DNA of 64,000 nucleotides from Amycolatopsis albispora (GTDB lineage: Bacteria > Actinomycetota > Actinomycetes > Mycobacteriales > Pseudonocardiaceae). The DNA lies in NCBI RefSeq assembly GCF_003312875.1, contig NZ_CP015163.1, positions 1,674,001 through 1,738,000 of the forward strand, read 5' to 3'. Below are positions 41,540 through 50,812 of the stretch, one piece after another; within the stretch, counting starts at the first letter, position 1; each line of letters starts with the position of its first letter. A program made the translations under genes and the position numbers. Below the pieces are notes generated by a model, which did no database searches, was not told the DNA's origin, and saw only the letters and a program-made list of their open reading frames with translations.

Positions 41540-41555
41540 CTACTGAGAAAACCTC
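41540..41555. repeat. Terminal inverted repeat, transposase 5' side
   Basis: CTACTGAGAAAACCTC, the reverse complement of 40587-40602. It is followed by the second AAT target copy (41556-41558). Confidence 0.92.
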
Positions 41556-41791
41556 AATCGGGTTCGAAGTCGTGCACGACCAGTTTCACCGCGCGAGTGG
41601 TGGGAGCGGCCACCACCGCCTCGTGCCCGCCCTCGCGCAGCCGGAAGATCGGGTACATCGAGTCGAGTTCCTCGGCGGCGTCGCCGGTCAGGATCAGCAC
41701 TCGGGCCATCACTCGCTCCTTCTCGATGTCCTCGGACCGGAAGCCGGGAGCGCTCCCAGAACTCACCATAGCCCGCACCGCGGGCGGGAAG

Positions 41792-42673
41792 TCAAGGTCC
41801 GGCCGGGGCAGCGCGCTCGGGTCCCTGGGCCGTCCAGCTCGCGAGCAGGTTCATCGCCCGCCGGGACGGGGAGTCCGGCTCGGTGGTGTAGACGAACAGG
41901 GTCGTGTCCGGATCGCCGGGCGGAGTGAGGCTTTCGTACTCGACGGTCAGGTCGCCCACGACCGGGTGGCGCAGGCGCTTCGAACCGTGGGTGCGCTGAT
42001 GGACGCGGTGCTGCTCCCACCACCGCGCGAACTCAGGGCTGCGCTCGCCCAGTTCGGCGACCAACTCGGCGGTGGCGCGGTCGGCGGGGTCGCGGCCGGT
42101 CTCGAACCGCAGGCTCTCGACCGCCGCCCTGGCCTGCTCCGGCCAGTCCACGAACAGCGACCGGGCGTCCTCGTCGAGCAACATCCAGCGGGCGTAGTTG
42201 CGCCGCGCCGGTGGCAGCCGGTCGAAGTCGGTGAACAACGCCTTCGCCATCCGGTTGGCGGCCAGGACGTCGGTGCGGCGCCCGAGCACGAGCGCGGGCT
42301 CGCCGTCCAGCGAGTCGAGAAGCTGGTACAGGCCCGGCCGCACGCGTTGCACGTCCCGGGCTCGACGGCCCGCCGGGGCCGCGGACAGCCCGATGAGGTC
42401 CTCCAGATGGGCGCGTCCGGCCGCGTCGAGCCCGAGCGCCCTGCCGATCGCCTCGACCACGGCCGCCGACGGCGTGATGCGCCGTCCCTGTTCGAGCCGG
42501 GCGTAGTAGTCGGTGGACACACCGGCCAGCCGGGCGACCTCCTCACGGCGCAGGCCCGGCACGCGGCGCACGCGCTCGTCGGCGGGCAGGCCCGCCCGCG
42601 ACGGATCCACCTGGGCACGGGCCCGCCGCAGGAAGTCGGCGAGTTCGCGATTGTTCTCGGCCACGGAACCCAT
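41792..42673 (-). CDS. XRE-family regulator with MmyB-like ligand-binding domain (MLTR)
   Basis: 293 aa. The N-terminal helix-turn-helix (about 30-85: VPGLRREEVARLAGVS, then TDYYARLEQGR) is followed by a C-terminal PAS-like MLTR domain (RRNYARWMLLDEDARSLFVDW, LTPPGDPDTTLFVYT). These regulators bind fatty-acid-like or other small ligands and usually control an adjacent, divergently transcribed oxidoreductase or stress gene. ATG start MGSVAENN. The divergent neighbour 146 bases away is an intact DJ-1/PfpI gene, the obvious candidate target. The broken DJ-1 gene lies on its other side. Confidence 0.9.
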   Translation of the reverse strand: MGSVAENNRELADFLRRARAQVDPSRAGLPADERVRRVPGLRREEVARLAGVSTDYYARLEQGRRITPSAAVVEAIGRALGLDAAGRAHLEDLIGLSAAPAGRRARDVQRVRPGLYQLLDSLDGEPALVLGRRTDVLAANRMAKALFTDFDRLPPARRNYARWMLLDEDARSLFVDWPEQARAAVESLRFETGRDPADRATAELVAELGERSPEFARWWEQHRVHQRTHGSKRLRHPVVGDLTVEYESLTPPGDPDTTLFVYTTEPDSPSRRAMNLLASWTAQGPERAAPAGP

Positions 42674-42819
42674 TGTTGCCGACGCGGCCCGGTTCGTGAC
42701 TGGACCTGTGCGTCCTAGGTTGCCGGATCCGAGGTCGCACCGGGCGCGAGATGAGCCCCCGGAGCCGGTTCCGCTGAGCCACGCTGGTGTGGACCGAACC
42801 AGCGGAAAAGGACAAACTC

Positions 42820-43512
42820 GTGAACAAGATCCTGATCGTCATGTCCGCGGCCGACACCTGGGAGCGGACCGACGGCTCGTCCTACGCCACCGGGTACTGG
42901 GCCGAGGAAGTGGCCGCACCGCACGAAAAGTTCGCCGAGGCGGGCTTCACCGTCGACTTCGCTTCCCCCGGTGGTGTGCGGCAGCCACTCGACCGGCACA
43001 GCGCCGACCCCGAGATCGCCGGTCCGGACTGCGGCCGGTATGTGGAGCACGCCGAACGCGCCCTGCGGGAGTTCGGTCCGCTGCGCAAGCTCGACGAGGT
43101 GGACATCGACGACTACGTCGCGGTGGTGCTGCCCGGCGGGCACGGCCCGGTGGTCGACCTCCACCAGGATCCCGGCCTCGGCCGCCTGCTCACCGCGGCG
43201 GACGCGGCCGGGAAGGTGATCGGCGCCGTCTGCCACGGCCCGGCCGGGCTGCTGTCCGCTGTGGACGCCGAGGGGAAGTGGCTGTTCGCCGGGCGGAAGA
43301 TGGCGGCCTTCACCGACGAGGAGGAACGGCTGTTCGGCACGGCGGAAGGCGCGCCGTGGCTGCTGGCCAGCCGGTTGCGTGAGCTGGGCGCGGAACACAC
43401 CAGCGGCCCGGCCTACCAGCCGTACAACGTCCGTGACCGGAACCTGTTCACCGGCCAGAACCCGGCGTCGAGCGCCCCGATGGCCGAGGCCATGATCGAC
43501 GCGCTCACCTAG
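42820..43512 (+). CDS. DJ-1/PfpI family (Hsp31-like) class I glutamine-amidotransferase-fold protein
   Basis: 230 aa. The fold markers are FASPGG, VVLPGGHGP and the nucleophile elbow GAVCHGPAGLL (Cys about 143), typical of Hsp31/YajL-type chaperone-glyoxalases (about 225-230 aa). Cytoplasmic, no signal peptide. The start is GTG at 42820 with AAAGGA seven bases upstream; an upstream in-frame GTG at 42787 lacks a good ribosome site and adds a non-conserved extension. It is divergent from the MLTR regulator and likely controlled by it. Probable role: detoxification of methylglyoxal or similar electrophiles. It may compensate for the IS-inactivated family member nearby, although the two are of different subtypes. 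Confidence 0.87.
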   Translation: MNKILIVMSAADTWERTDGSSYATGYWAEEVAAPHEKFAEAGFTVDFASPGGVRQPLDRHSADPEIAGPDCGRYVEHAERALREFGPLRKLDEVDIDDYVAVVLPGGHGPVVDLHQDPGLGRLLTAADAAGKVIGAVCHGPAGLLSAVDAEGKWLFAGRKMAAFTDEEERLFGTAEGAPWLLASRLRELGAEHTSGPAYQPYNVRDRNLFTGQNPASSAPMAEAMIDALT

Positions 43513-43613
43513 GAACACCCACCGGCCCGGCCTCCGCACCGCGTCCACGCCGTGACGGTATTGTCGCGCCAGCCTCACCGGGGAGCGGAAGGCCTGGTCG
43601 AGAAAGGTATCGG

Positions 43614-44003
43614 GTGGGCGAGCGGATGCAGATCGGCGAGGTCGCCGAGCGCACCGGGCTGTCGCTGCGCACGATCCGGTACTACGAGGAAGTCGGGCTG
43701 GTGGTGCCCAGCGCACGCAGCCAGGGCGGATTCCGGCTGTACACGGAACCGGACATCGACCGGCTCCAGCTGATCAAGCGGATGAAGCCACTGGGTTTCC
43801 AGCTGGAGGAGATGCGCGACCTGCTGGCGATCCTCGACCCGACGCCGGGCTGCCCGGAGATCGAGGACCCGGCGGCGCGGCTGGTCGAATTCCGCGAGGC
43901 CACCGCGAAGGCACGCGCCGAGCTGCGGGCGAAACTGGCCATCGCCGAGGAGTTCGAGGTCCTGCTGCGGTCGCACATCCTGGCCTTGAAGTCGCGGCAC
44001 TGA
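43614..44003 (+). CDS. MerR-family transcriptional regulator
   Basis: 129 aa. A classic MerR winged helix (MQIGEVAERTGLSLRTIRYY, EEVGLVVPSARSQGGFRLY) is followed by a dimerising coiled coil (about 85-129). Only one Cys is present (TPGCPEIED), so a metal-thiolate or Fe-S sensor like MerR/SoxR is unlikely; a small-ligand or stress type is more probable. GTG at 43614 has AAAGG six bases upstream; the ATG at 43626 (MQIGEV) is an alternative. No partner gene is adjacent on the same strand, and the target is unknown. Its stop codon forms part of a small hairpin shared with the convergent arabinosyltransferase gene. Confidence 0.88.
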   Translation: MGERMQIGEVAERTGLSLRTIRYYEEVGLVVPSARSQGGFRLYTEPDIDRLQLIKRMKPLGFQLEEMRDLLAILDPTPGCPEIEDPAARLVEFREATAKARAELRAKLAIAEEFEVLLRSHILALKSRH

Positions 44004-44019
44004 GCCGCGGCCTGGCTCA
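44001..44019. terminator. Small hairpin built on the two convergent stop codons
   Basis: TGAGCC (44001-44006) pairs with GGCTCA (44014-44019). The left arm includes the TGA of the MerR gene and the right arm the complement of the TGA of the arabinosyltransferase gene. The stem is only six base pairs, so it is a weak terminator candidate at best. Confidence 0.35.
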
Positions 44020-46656
44020 GGGTGCGGGCTGGCCGGTGTAGTCCTCGCTGGCGTAGGTGGGGCCTCGCCACCAGCCGGGCTTTGTCGTGGTGGTGACCTG
44101 CTTGTCGAAGCCGTCGGTGGGGTAGCGGTAGTGGACTTCGGACAGCGTGCCCCAGGCGGCGGGATCGGCGTGGCCGGTGAGGGCGGCGGGTGTTTCCCGG
44201 TAGGTCGCCACGGATTCCAGTGGGGCGAAGGCGCCGCCGTGGGGCCGGTAGCTGCGGGTCAGGTCGCCGTGGTAGCCGTACTGGTGGGGTGCGCGCAGCA
44301 GCAGCGCGGGTGGTTCGACCAGTCCGTCGGCGAGCACGGGGAGCCGGGCGCACGGGTACCAGACCGAGATCGGCCAGTCGACCAGCGCCGGGCCGGATGC
44401 CTGGCCGATGCGCTCGGTGAGGGTGCTGCCGTCGCCGAGCCGGACGGCGTCGGCGGCCCCGCAGGTCTGCCCGGTGATCGAGGCGAGGTTGGTGTGCACG
44501 GGGGACCACGAACCGGTCGTGTGCTGGTTGAGCGCGGCCTTGCCGTGCAGGGCCACCAGCGCGACCGGCATGACGACGACGGAACCCCCGGCGATGACCA
44601 GCGCGGTCCATCCGGCGAGGCGGGTGTGCCACGGTTGCGCGTCGGCGCCGCGGCGGCCGGAGTGCTTCTGCCAGAGCAGGAAGGCCCCGGCGACCGCGCC
44701 GCCGCCGAGCACCAGGACCGCGGGACTGGCGAGCAGGCCGCCGGCCAGGTGCTGGTCGAGGAACGGCATGCCGAACCGGTGGTAGGCCCACCACGAATTC
44801 GGCCCGTACCAGACGAGGCTGAGCACGACGGTGATGATGAACAGCGCCGAGAACCGGATCACCCAGCCCGCTCGTTCGCGGGCGAAGGCGCGGGGCAGCG
44901 CGGCCAGGCCGTAGGCGATCACCAGCGCGGAGAAGAAGTCCAGCGCCGAGAAGTGCGAGGCGATCTTGGTGGGGGTGAGCAGCAGCGCGGCCAGGCCGAG
45001 CCCGAGCCAGGCGAACGGCCAGCTGAACACGCCCGAGAAGGTGTGCCCCGGCTGGTGCCGTGGGCTGAGCACCACCACGATCACCAGCAGCGCGATGCTC
45101 AGCAGCACCGGCAGGCGGCGCGCGGGATGCTGCTCGAAGCTGAAGTCCTCGGGCACCCCGCCGAGCAGCATCTGGTAGCGGCTGAACTCGCCGTACCAGC
45201 TCTGCGCGGCGCCGTACCAGTAGCGGGCGCCGGCGGAGTCGGCGAAACCGCCGATGCCGGAGTTCAGGAAGACCAGCGGCGAGGCCACGGCCACGGCGGC
45301 GGCCACCAACGCCAGCAGCACCACGGTGCGCTGGGTGCCGAGTGACCGCCCCGCGGTGAACAGCACGCCGACCACCAGCGGGATCAGCGCGAGCATGCCG
45401 GTCGAGGTCACCGCGAAGCACGCGCCCGCCGCGAGCCCGCCGACCACCAGCCAGCCCGGATTGCCGCCCAGCCGCGCCCGGACCGCGGTGTAGGCGCTGA
45501 TCCCGGTGCACAGCACCACAAAGGGCTCGGGCCGCAGGCCGACCCCGCTGGACATCCACACCACGGCGAACGCCGCGGCGAGCAACGCGGTGGGCACACG
45601 GGGAGCCTCGGTGTACCGGCGCAGCAGCCGGGTGATGCCCAGGACCAGCAGCCAGATCGCCAGCCCGGCCACCATGGCGGGCACCCGCGTCATCAGCGGC
45701 GCCCAGCTCACCTGGAACAGCGGCGCGAACAGGTACTGCAGCAGGATCGCCGGTGTTTCGGCGGCGTTGAGCGCCATGTAGTAGTCGCCCGCGAACCCCG
45801 ACGCCTCGAGATTGCGGTGCATGCCGAGGAACCAGCCGTCGTCCACGGTCTGCGGGCCCAGCACACCCCAGACGGCGATCCCGGCGCCGACCAGCCCGGT
45901 CCAGACCGCGTCCGCGCGCCACGGCAGCTTCGTCCCGGGATCACCGCGCCGCTGCCCGAAAATCCTGAACCCGGCGACAACGCAGCCGAGCGCGCCGATG
46001 GCGAACCCGGCCATCAGCACCACTTTCAGCGGGGTGGGCGAGGTCTGGAACCGGGCGTCGGCCTGCGCGCGAGCCGACACCGCACCGGCCGATCCGCCGG
46101 CGGGCAGGTCCGTCACGAACGCGACCACCTGCGGGACCAGCGCTTCGGCCCGCACGAGTTCCCGTTCCCCGGTGGGGGACGACACGGCTAGGCGCAGCTC
46201 GTTGCCTTCGGCGTGCACCCGGTATTCGCAACCGCCGGGCGGAACCGGCCCGAGCGGGTACTCACGATCGTCGAAGACGCCCACCAGCTGCCGGTCGCGG
46301 ATCTGCAGTGCCAGCCCCTGGCGGGCGTCGGCGGAGTCGGCGGGGAAGGTCGAGAAAGCGGTGGTGGTCGCGCCGGGCGCGGCGGCGGTGACCGCCGTGC
46401 AGCCCACGGTGACGTCCAGGCTCAGCGGGCGGTACGGCAGGAACATCGCCACCGAAGAGTGCGCGGGCTGCCCGGCTCGCGGCCACGACACCTCGACCTG
46501 CTCGGCCTTGACCGGCGCGAACGGGATCGCCAGCGCGAACGCGATCGTGGCCAGCGGCAACGCCGGCCACCACCGCGGAAACGACCTCCGCCGGGTGCGC
46601 GTCCGGGGCTCGTCCGCGCGGGTCACCTCCGGTGCCGTGGCCGACGCCATGCCCAC
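44017..46656 (-). CDS. Arabinosyltransferase of the EmbA/B/C family (arabinogalactan biosynthesis)
   Basis: About 879 aa, integral membrane GT-C enzyme. A first membrane helix (PLATIAFALAIPFAPV) precedes a periplasmic domain (about 50-200), then a helix-rich core with some ten or more membrane segments. The core includes the acidic loop QTVDDGWFLG expected to bind decaprenylphosphoryl-arabinose. A C-terminal extracytoplasmic carbohydrate-binding domain (about 640-879) follows. Mycobacterial Emb proteins are longer (about 1070-1100 aa); this shorter form is usual outside Mycobacterium. It suggests an arabinose-galactose cell wall. A GTG at 46656 follows GGAGAGG by eight bases; the ATG at 46650 is the alternative. 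A much longer upstream frame is unsupported. It is divergent from the SulP gene across 236 bases. Confidence 0.88.
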   Translation of the reverse strand: MGMASATAPEVTRADEPRTRTRRRSFPRWWPALPLATIAFALAIPFAPVKAEQVEVSWPRAGQPAHSSVAMFLPYRPLSLDVTVGCTAVTAAAPGATTTAFSTFPADSADARQGLALQIRDRQLVGVFDDREYPLGPVPPGGCEYRVHAEGNELRLAVSSPTGERELVRAEALVPQVVAFVTDLPAGGSAGAVSARAQADARFQTSPTPLKVVLMAGFAIGALGCVVAGFRIFGQRRGDPGTKLPWRADAVWTGLVGAGIAVWGVLGPQTVDDGWFLGMHRNLEASGFAGDYYMALNAAETPAILLQYLFAPLFQVSWAPLMTRVPAMVAGLAIWLLVLGITRLLRRYTEAPRVPTALLAAAFAVVWMSSGVGLRPEPFVVLCTGISAYTAVRARLGGNPGWLVVGGLAAGACFAVTSTGMLALIPLVVGVLFTAGRSLGTQRTVVLLALVAAAVAVASPLVFLNSGIGGFADSAGARYWYGAAQSWYGEFSRYQMLLGGVPEDFSFEQHPARRLPVLLSIALLVIVVVLSPRHQPGHTFSGVFSWPFAWLGLGLAALLLTPTKIASHFSALDFFSALVIAYGLAALPRAFARERAGWVIRFSALFIITVVLSLVWYGPNSWWAYHRFGMPFLDQHLAGGLLASPAVLVLGGGAVAGAFLLWQKHSGRRGADAQPWHTRLAGWTALVIAGGSVVVMPVALVALHGKAALNQHTTGSWSPVHTNLASITGQTCGAADAVRLGDGSTLTERIGQASGPALVDWPISVWYPCARLPVLADGLVEPPALLLRAPHQYGYHGDLTRSYRPHGGAFAPLESVATYRETPAALTGHADPAAWGTLSEVHYRYPTDGFDKQVTTTTKPGWWRGPTYASEDYTGQPAP

Positions 46657-46892
46657 TACCCGCACCTCTCCGCTCGTCCGCGCTGGACCAACAGTCACGT
46701 TAGGGCAGAGTCGGCGGGCTTCTCGTTCGGGTGACGGGGACGGCTCTTGGTCAACTCCGGGTGATCCTGGCCTCACTTCGCCCGGGGCGTCTGCACGGTC
46801 GGTGCATCTCTCATCTAACGTAACGTGAGAGTTGCCGCCCTGGGTGGCGCTGTCCGCGCCCCCGGCGCCCGAGCCCGTCAGGTTGTCTTCCT

Positions 46893-48377
46893 GTGCTGAG
46901 TTCCCTGCTTCCCGTCGCACGACCGTCGTGGCTGTCACCGAAGGTGGCGCGCACCGAGATCCTGGCCGGGCTGGTGGTGGCGCTGGCGCTGATCCCGGAG
47001 GCGATCTCGTTCTCGATCATCGCCGGTGTCGATCCCAGCGTGGGGTTGTTCGCCTCGTTCACCATGGCCGTGGTCATCTCGATCGCCGGCGGCCGCGCGG
47101 CGATGATCTCCGCGGCCACCGGGGCCATCGCGCTCGTGGTCGCCCCGCTGGCGCGTGAGCACGGCCTGAGCTACCTCATCGCCACGGTGATCCTGGGCGG
47201 GCTGTGCCAGATCGTGCTGGGCTCGCTCGGCGTCGCCCGGCTGATGCGGTTCGTGCCGCGCAGCGTCATGGTCGGCTTTGTCAACGCGCTGGCGATCCTG
47301 ATCTTCCTGGCGCAGGTGCCCGAGCTGATCGACGTGCCGTGGCCGGTGTACCCGCTGTTCGCCGCCGGACTGGGGATCATGGTGCTGTTCCCCAAGCTCA
47401 CCAAGGTGGTTCCGGCGCCGCTGGTGTCCATTGTGGCCTTGACCGCGCTGACGATCGCCGCGGGCGTCGCGGTGCCCACGGTGGGGGACAAGGGCGCGCT
47501 GCCGGACTCGCTCCCGGTCCCCGGGCTGCCCGCGGTCCCGTTCACCTTCGACACGCTGGCGCTGCTCGCGCCGTATGCGTTCGCCTTCGCGCTGGTCGGG
47601 CTGATGGAATCGCTGATGACCGCGAAACTGGTCGACGACATCACCGACACCCACTCGAACAAGACCCGCGAGGCGATCGGGCAGGGCATCGCCAACGTGG
47701 TGACCGGCTTCTTCGGCGGCATGGGCGGCTGCGCGATGATCGGCCAGACCATGATCAACGTCAAGACCGCCGGTGCCCGCACCCGGCTCTCGACCTTCCT
47801 GGCCGGGGTGTTCCTGATGATCCTGTGCATCGTGTTCGGCCCGGTCGTCTCCGACATCCCGATGGCGGCACTGGTCGCGGTGATGGTGCTGGTCGCCTTC
47901 GGCACCTTCGACTGGCACAGCGTCGCCCCGGCCACCTTGAAGCGGATGCCGGCCGGGGAGATCGCGGTCATGGTGATCACCGTCGCCGTGGTGGTGGCGA
48001 CCGACAACCTCGCGATCGGGGTGGTGGTCGGCTCGATCACCGCGATGGTCATCTTCGCCCGCCGGGTCGCGCACCTGGTGGAGGTCAGCGCGGTCACCGA
48101 TCCCGGCGGCGGGCAGGTGGTCTACGCGGTCACCGGTGAGCTGTTCTTCGCCTCCAGCAACGACCTGGTCTACCAGTTCGACTACGCGAACGACCCGGAC
48201 AACGTGGTCATCGACCTCACCGATGCCCACATCTGGGACGCCTCCACGGTGGCCGCACTCGACGCGATCACCACCAAGTACGCCGCACGCGGCAAGACCG
48301 TGGAGATCGTCGGCCTCAACAAGCACAGCGCGGTCATGCACGGCAAGCTCAGCGGGGAACTGAGCGCCAGCCACTGA
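46893..48377 (+). CDS. SulP-family anion (sulfate) transporter with STAS domain
   Basis: 494 aa. The transmembrane core (about 20-390; about 10-12 helices) starts with the SulP signature region (ILAGLVVALALIPEAISFSI) and carries GFFGGMGGCAMIGQT, the conserved loop of the family. A C-terminal STAS domain (about 405-490, VVIDLTDAHIWDASTVAAL) follows. The family imports sulfate, bicarbonate or other anions with protons or sodium; the substrate cannot be assigned. GTG start with only a weak ribosome site. It is followed by a catalase gene after 47 bases on the same strand, so cotranscription is possible; a SulP/catalase pairing is not an established functional link. Confidence 0.9.
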   Translation: MLSSLLPVARPSWLSPKVARTEILAGLVVALALIPEAISFSIIAGVDPSVGLFASFTMAVVISIAGGRAAMISAATGAIALVVAPLAREHGLSYLIATVILGGLCQIVLGSLGVARLMRFVPRSVMVGFVNALAILIFLAQVPELIDVPWPVYPLFAAGLGIMVLFPKLTKVVPAPLVSIVALTALTIAAGVAVPTVGDKGALPDSLPVPGLPAVPFTFDTLALLAPYAFAFALVGLMESLMTAKLVDDITDTHSNKTREAIGQGIANVVTGFFGGMGGCAMIGQTMINVKTAGARTRLSTFLAGVFLMILCIVFGPVVSDIPMAALVAVMVLVAFGTFDWHSVAPATLKRMPAGEIAVMVITVAVVVATDNLAIGVVVGSITAMVIFARRVAHLVEVSAVTDPGGGQVVYAVTGELFFASSNDLVYQFDYANDPDNVVIDLTDAHIWDASTVAALDAITTKYAARGKTVEIVGLNKHSAVMHGKLSGELSASH

Positions 48378-48424
48378 GGCGTTGAGGCGTTTCACGCGCG
48401 AGGCCCCCGGGCACCCGGCGGGTT

Positions 48425-50503
48425 ATGACCGAGTCACGCGAGAACACGAAACAGGAACAGCTCGACCGGTTCCGCGAAGACCAGCGGAACACGGTCCTCA
48501 CCACCCAGCAGGGCGTCCGGGCCGGCCACGACGACGACTCCCTGACCGCCGGAGCACGGGGTCCCACCCTGCTGGAGGACTTCCACGCGCGCGAGAAGAT
48601 CACCCATTTCGACCACGAGCGCATTCCCGAACGGGTGGTCCACGCCCGCGGGGCGGGTGCGTACGGTTACTTCGAGGCCTATGACAACTCGCTGAGCGAG
48701 TACACCACCGCGGAGTTCCTCACCAGCGGTGAACGCATCCCGGTGTTCGTGCGCTTCTCCACCGTCGCGGGCTCCCGCGGCTCGGCGGACACGGTGCGCG
48801 ACGTGCGTGGTTTCGCCACGAAGTTCTACACCCGCCAGGGCAACTACGACCTGGTCGGCAACAACATGCCGGTGTTCTTCATCCAGGACGGGATCAAGTT
48901 CCCCGACTTCGTGCACGCGGTGAAACCCGAGCCGCACAACGAGATCCCGCAGGCGCAGTCGGCGCACGACACGCTGTGGGACTTCGTCGCCCGGCAGCCG
49001 GAAACCATGCACATGATGATGTGGCTGATGTCGGACCGGGCGCTGCCCCGCAGCTACCGCATGATGCAGGGCTTCGGCGTGCACACCTTCCGGCTGGTCA
49101 ACGCCGACGGGCGCGGCACGTTCGTGAAGTTCCACTGGAAACCGGTGGCGGGCACGCATTCGCTGCTCTGGGACGAATGCCAGAAGATCGCGGGCAAGGA
49201 CCCCGACTTCAACCGGCGCGACCTCTGGGAGTCCATCGAAGCGGGGCGGTTCCCGGAATGGGAGCTGGGCGTGCAGCTGGTCGCCGAGGACGCCGAGCAC
49301 ACCTTCGACTTCGACCTCCTCGACCCGACCAAGATCATTCCGGAGGAGGAGGTGCCGGTGCGGCCGGTGGGCCACCTGGTGCTCGACCGCAACCCGGACA
49401 ACTTCTTCGCCGAGACCGAGCAGATCGCCTTCCACACCGCGAACGTGGTACCCGGCATCGACTTCACCAACGACCCGCTGCTGCAGGCACGCAACTTCTC
49501 CTACCTCGACACGCAGCTGATCCGCCTCGGCGGGCCGAACTTCTCGCAACTGCCGGTCAACCGCCCGGTGGCGCCGGTGGCCACCAACCAGCGCGACGGG
49601 TACGGGCAGCAGGCCATCCACCGCGGCCGGACCAGCTACTTCCGCAACAGCCTCGGCGGCGGCTGCCCCGCGCTGGCCGACGCGGGCGGGTTCCACCACT
49701 ACACCGAAGCCGTGTCGGGGCACAAGATCCGCGAGCGGAGCCCGAGCTTCAAGGACTACTACAGCCAGGCGACGCTGTTCTGGAACAGCATGAGCGAGGT
49801 CGAGCGCGAGCACATCGTCGCGGCCTTCCGTTTCGAACTCGGCAAGGTGGAGACGATGTCCATCCGCGAGGCCGTGGTGGGGCACCTCAACGAGGTCGAC
49901 CACGACCTGGCGGTCCGCGTCGCCGCGGGTGTCGGCGTTGCGGAACCCACCCCGACCGGCCGGGCGAACCACGGCAAGCGGTCGGCGGCGTTGTCGCAGC
50001 TGGGCCAACCCGGGCTGACCCCGCACGGGCGGAAGGTGGCGATCCTGGCGGGCGACGGTGCCGACACGATCGGGATCCGGCGGCTGGTCTCCGCTCTCGA
50101 AGCACACGAGGTGGAGGCCGAGGTGCTCGCCCCGGCCGACGGTGAACTGCGCCCGGGCGGTGACGGGGATCCGCTGCGCGTGGACCGGCAGCTGAACACC
50201 ATGGCGTCGGTGCTGTACGACGCGGTGGTCCTCCCGTGCGGCCCGGAGAGCACGCGGACGCTCGCGCGGGACGGGTATGCCATGCATTTCGTGGCCGAGG
50301 CGTACAAGCACGCGAAGCCGGTGGCCGCCTTCGGTTCCGGGGTCGAGCTGCTGCGGCGGATCGGACTGCCGGAGGACGCCGAGGGAGTGGTCACCACGAC
50401 GGCTGCCGCGGGCGACCTGCCCGAGGAGTTCGGGGCGTCGCTGCTCGCCGCGTTGGCCGCGCATCGCAGCTGGAACCGGGAGACCGACTCCGTGCCCGCA
50501 TGA
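48425..50503 (+). CDS. katE: Large-subunit monofunctional catalase (clade 2, HPII/KatE type)
   Basis: 692 aa, heme catalase decomposing hydrogen peroxide in the cytoplasm. The active-site His is about 73 (VVHARGAG), the distal Asn about 146 (VGNNMPVFF), and the heme-ligand Tyr about 360 (RNFSYLDTQ). The spacing of these three matches E. coli HPII. The C-terminal extension (about 540-690, [13 protein letters not shown]… VVLPCGPES) is the flavodoxin/DJ-1-like domain that defines large-subunit catalases. ATG start [10 protein letters not shown] small acidic/basic helical protein follows by 52 bases on the same strand. Length is normal for the clade (about 690-750 aa). Confidence 0.96.
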   Translation: MTESRENTKQEQLDRFREDQRNTVLTTQQGVRAGHDDDSLTAGARGPTLLEDFHAREKITHFDHERIPERVVHARGAGAYGYFEAYDNSLSEYTTAEFLTSGERIPVFVRFSTVAGSRGSADTVRDVRGFATKFYTRQGNYDLVGNNMPVFFIQDGIKFPDFVHAVKPEPHNEIPQAQSAHDTLWDFVARQPETMHMMMWLMSDRALPRSYRMMQGFGVHTFRLVNADGRGTFVKFHWKPVAGTHSLLWDECQKIAGKDPDFNRRDLWESIEAGRFPEWELGVQLVAEDAEHTFDFDLLDPTKIIPEEEVPVRPVGHLVLDRNPDNFFAETEQIAFHTANVVPGIDFTNDPLLQARNFSYLDTQLIRLGGPNFSQLPVNRPVAPVATNQRDGYGQQAIHRGRTSYFRNSLGGGCPALADAGGFHHYTEAVSGHKIRERSPSFKDYYSQATLFWNSMSEVEREHIVAAFRFELGKVETMSIREAVVGHLNEVDHDLAVRVAAGVGVAEPTPTGRANHGKRSAALSQLGQPGLTPHGRKVAILAGDGADTIGIRRLVSALEAHEVEAEVLAPADGELRPGGDGDPLRVDRQLNTMASVLYDAVVLPCGPESTRTLARDGYAMHFVAEAYKHAKPVAAFGSGVELLRRIGLPEDAEGVVTTTAAAGDLPEEFGASLLAALAAHRSWNRETDSVPA

Positions 50504-50555
50504 AACCGGCGGTGGCGGGTATGCGGTGACCACGGACAAGAGAAGGGAGCCCGTG

Positions 50556-50786
50556 GTGGCACACGAGGAAACCGGCCAGGTCACCGGGACCAAGGACAAG
50601 CACTACAACATCATCTGGTTCACCGAGGCGTGCCTGTCCAACGCGCTGCGGATGGAAACCTACGCGAAGGACGCCGAACGGGACGGGGACAACGAACTCG
50701 CCGACTTCTTCCGCAGGGCCCAGGAGGAGAGCCGGAAGGGCGCCGAGCGCGGGAAGGAACTGCTCGCCGCGCGCCTGGCGAAGTAG
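50556..50786 (+). CDS. Small conserved helical protein of unknown function
   Basis: About 76 aa, very rich in charged residues (NALRMETYAKDAERDGDNEL, then FFRRAQEESRKGAERGKELL) and predicted all-helical and soluble. I do not recognise a named family, though the DKHYNIIWFTEACLSNALR region and the ferritin-like helical pattern recall short stress-associated proteins. The start is GTG (MAHEETGQ) six bases after GAAGGGAG; another in-frame GTG lies one codon earlier. The close position behind the catalase suggests joint expression under oxidative stress, which is inference. A large palindrome lies just downstream. Confidence 0.7.
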   Translation: MAHEETGQVTGTKDKHYNIIWFTEACLSNALRMETYAKDAERDGDNELADFFRRAQEESRKGAERGKELLAARLAK

Positions 50787-50812
50787 TCGGATGGCCCGGC
50801 CGTCTGCCCGAA

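Larger units (their letters stand above)
40587..41555 (-). mobile_element. Complete IS5-family insertion sequence (ISL2-like), 969 bp
   Basis: Perfect 16-bp terminal inverted repeats (40587-40602 GAGGTTTTCTCAGTAG; 41540-41555 its reverse complement) flank one transposase gene. The 3-bp direct repeats AAT (40584-40586 and 41556-41558) are the ANT-type target duplication described for the ISL2 group. Size and single-ORF layout fit that group. Perfect ends, perfect duplication and an intact ORF indicate a recent, probably still competent insertion into the DJ-1/PfpI gene. Confidence 0.93.
40180..41709 (-). pseudogene. DJ-1/PfpI family protein, split by an IS5-family element
   Basis: The 5' part (41709 down to about 41556) encodes MARVLILTGDAAEELDSMYP through VVHDFEPD. 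The 3' part (about 40586 down to 40180) encodes CDAYTEKPGHLLP to the stop and carries PGGRAPEY and the nucleophile-Cys elbow TICHGAQ. Removing the IS and one AAT copy joins them in frame (…HDFEPD-CDAYTEK…) to give a protein of about 185-190 aa, the normal length for the family. The restored ATG has AAGGAG upstream. No frameshift or stop is visible in either half, so the insertion looks recent. Family members are glyoxalase/deglycase-like or protease-like stress proteins; the ancestral role is unknown. As it stands the gene is almost certainly non-functional. Confidence 0.9.

Noticed and set aside
40586..41556. 17-bp inverted repeats with TGA/TCA as IS boundary
   Set aside because: Taking 17 bp leaves no direct repeat. 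Moving each boundary in by one base gives a perfect AAT duplication and restores the host gene.
46695..46828. TCACGTTA and TAACGTGA pair in the arabinosyltransferase/SulP promoter region
   Set aside because: Only eight bases long and 118 bases apart; could be chance, so not called as an operator.
46657..46938. N-terminal extension of the arabinosyltransferase to 46938
   Set aside because: The extension is not membrane-like, runs over the SulP start, and has no ribosome site; GGAGAGG supports the start near 46656.
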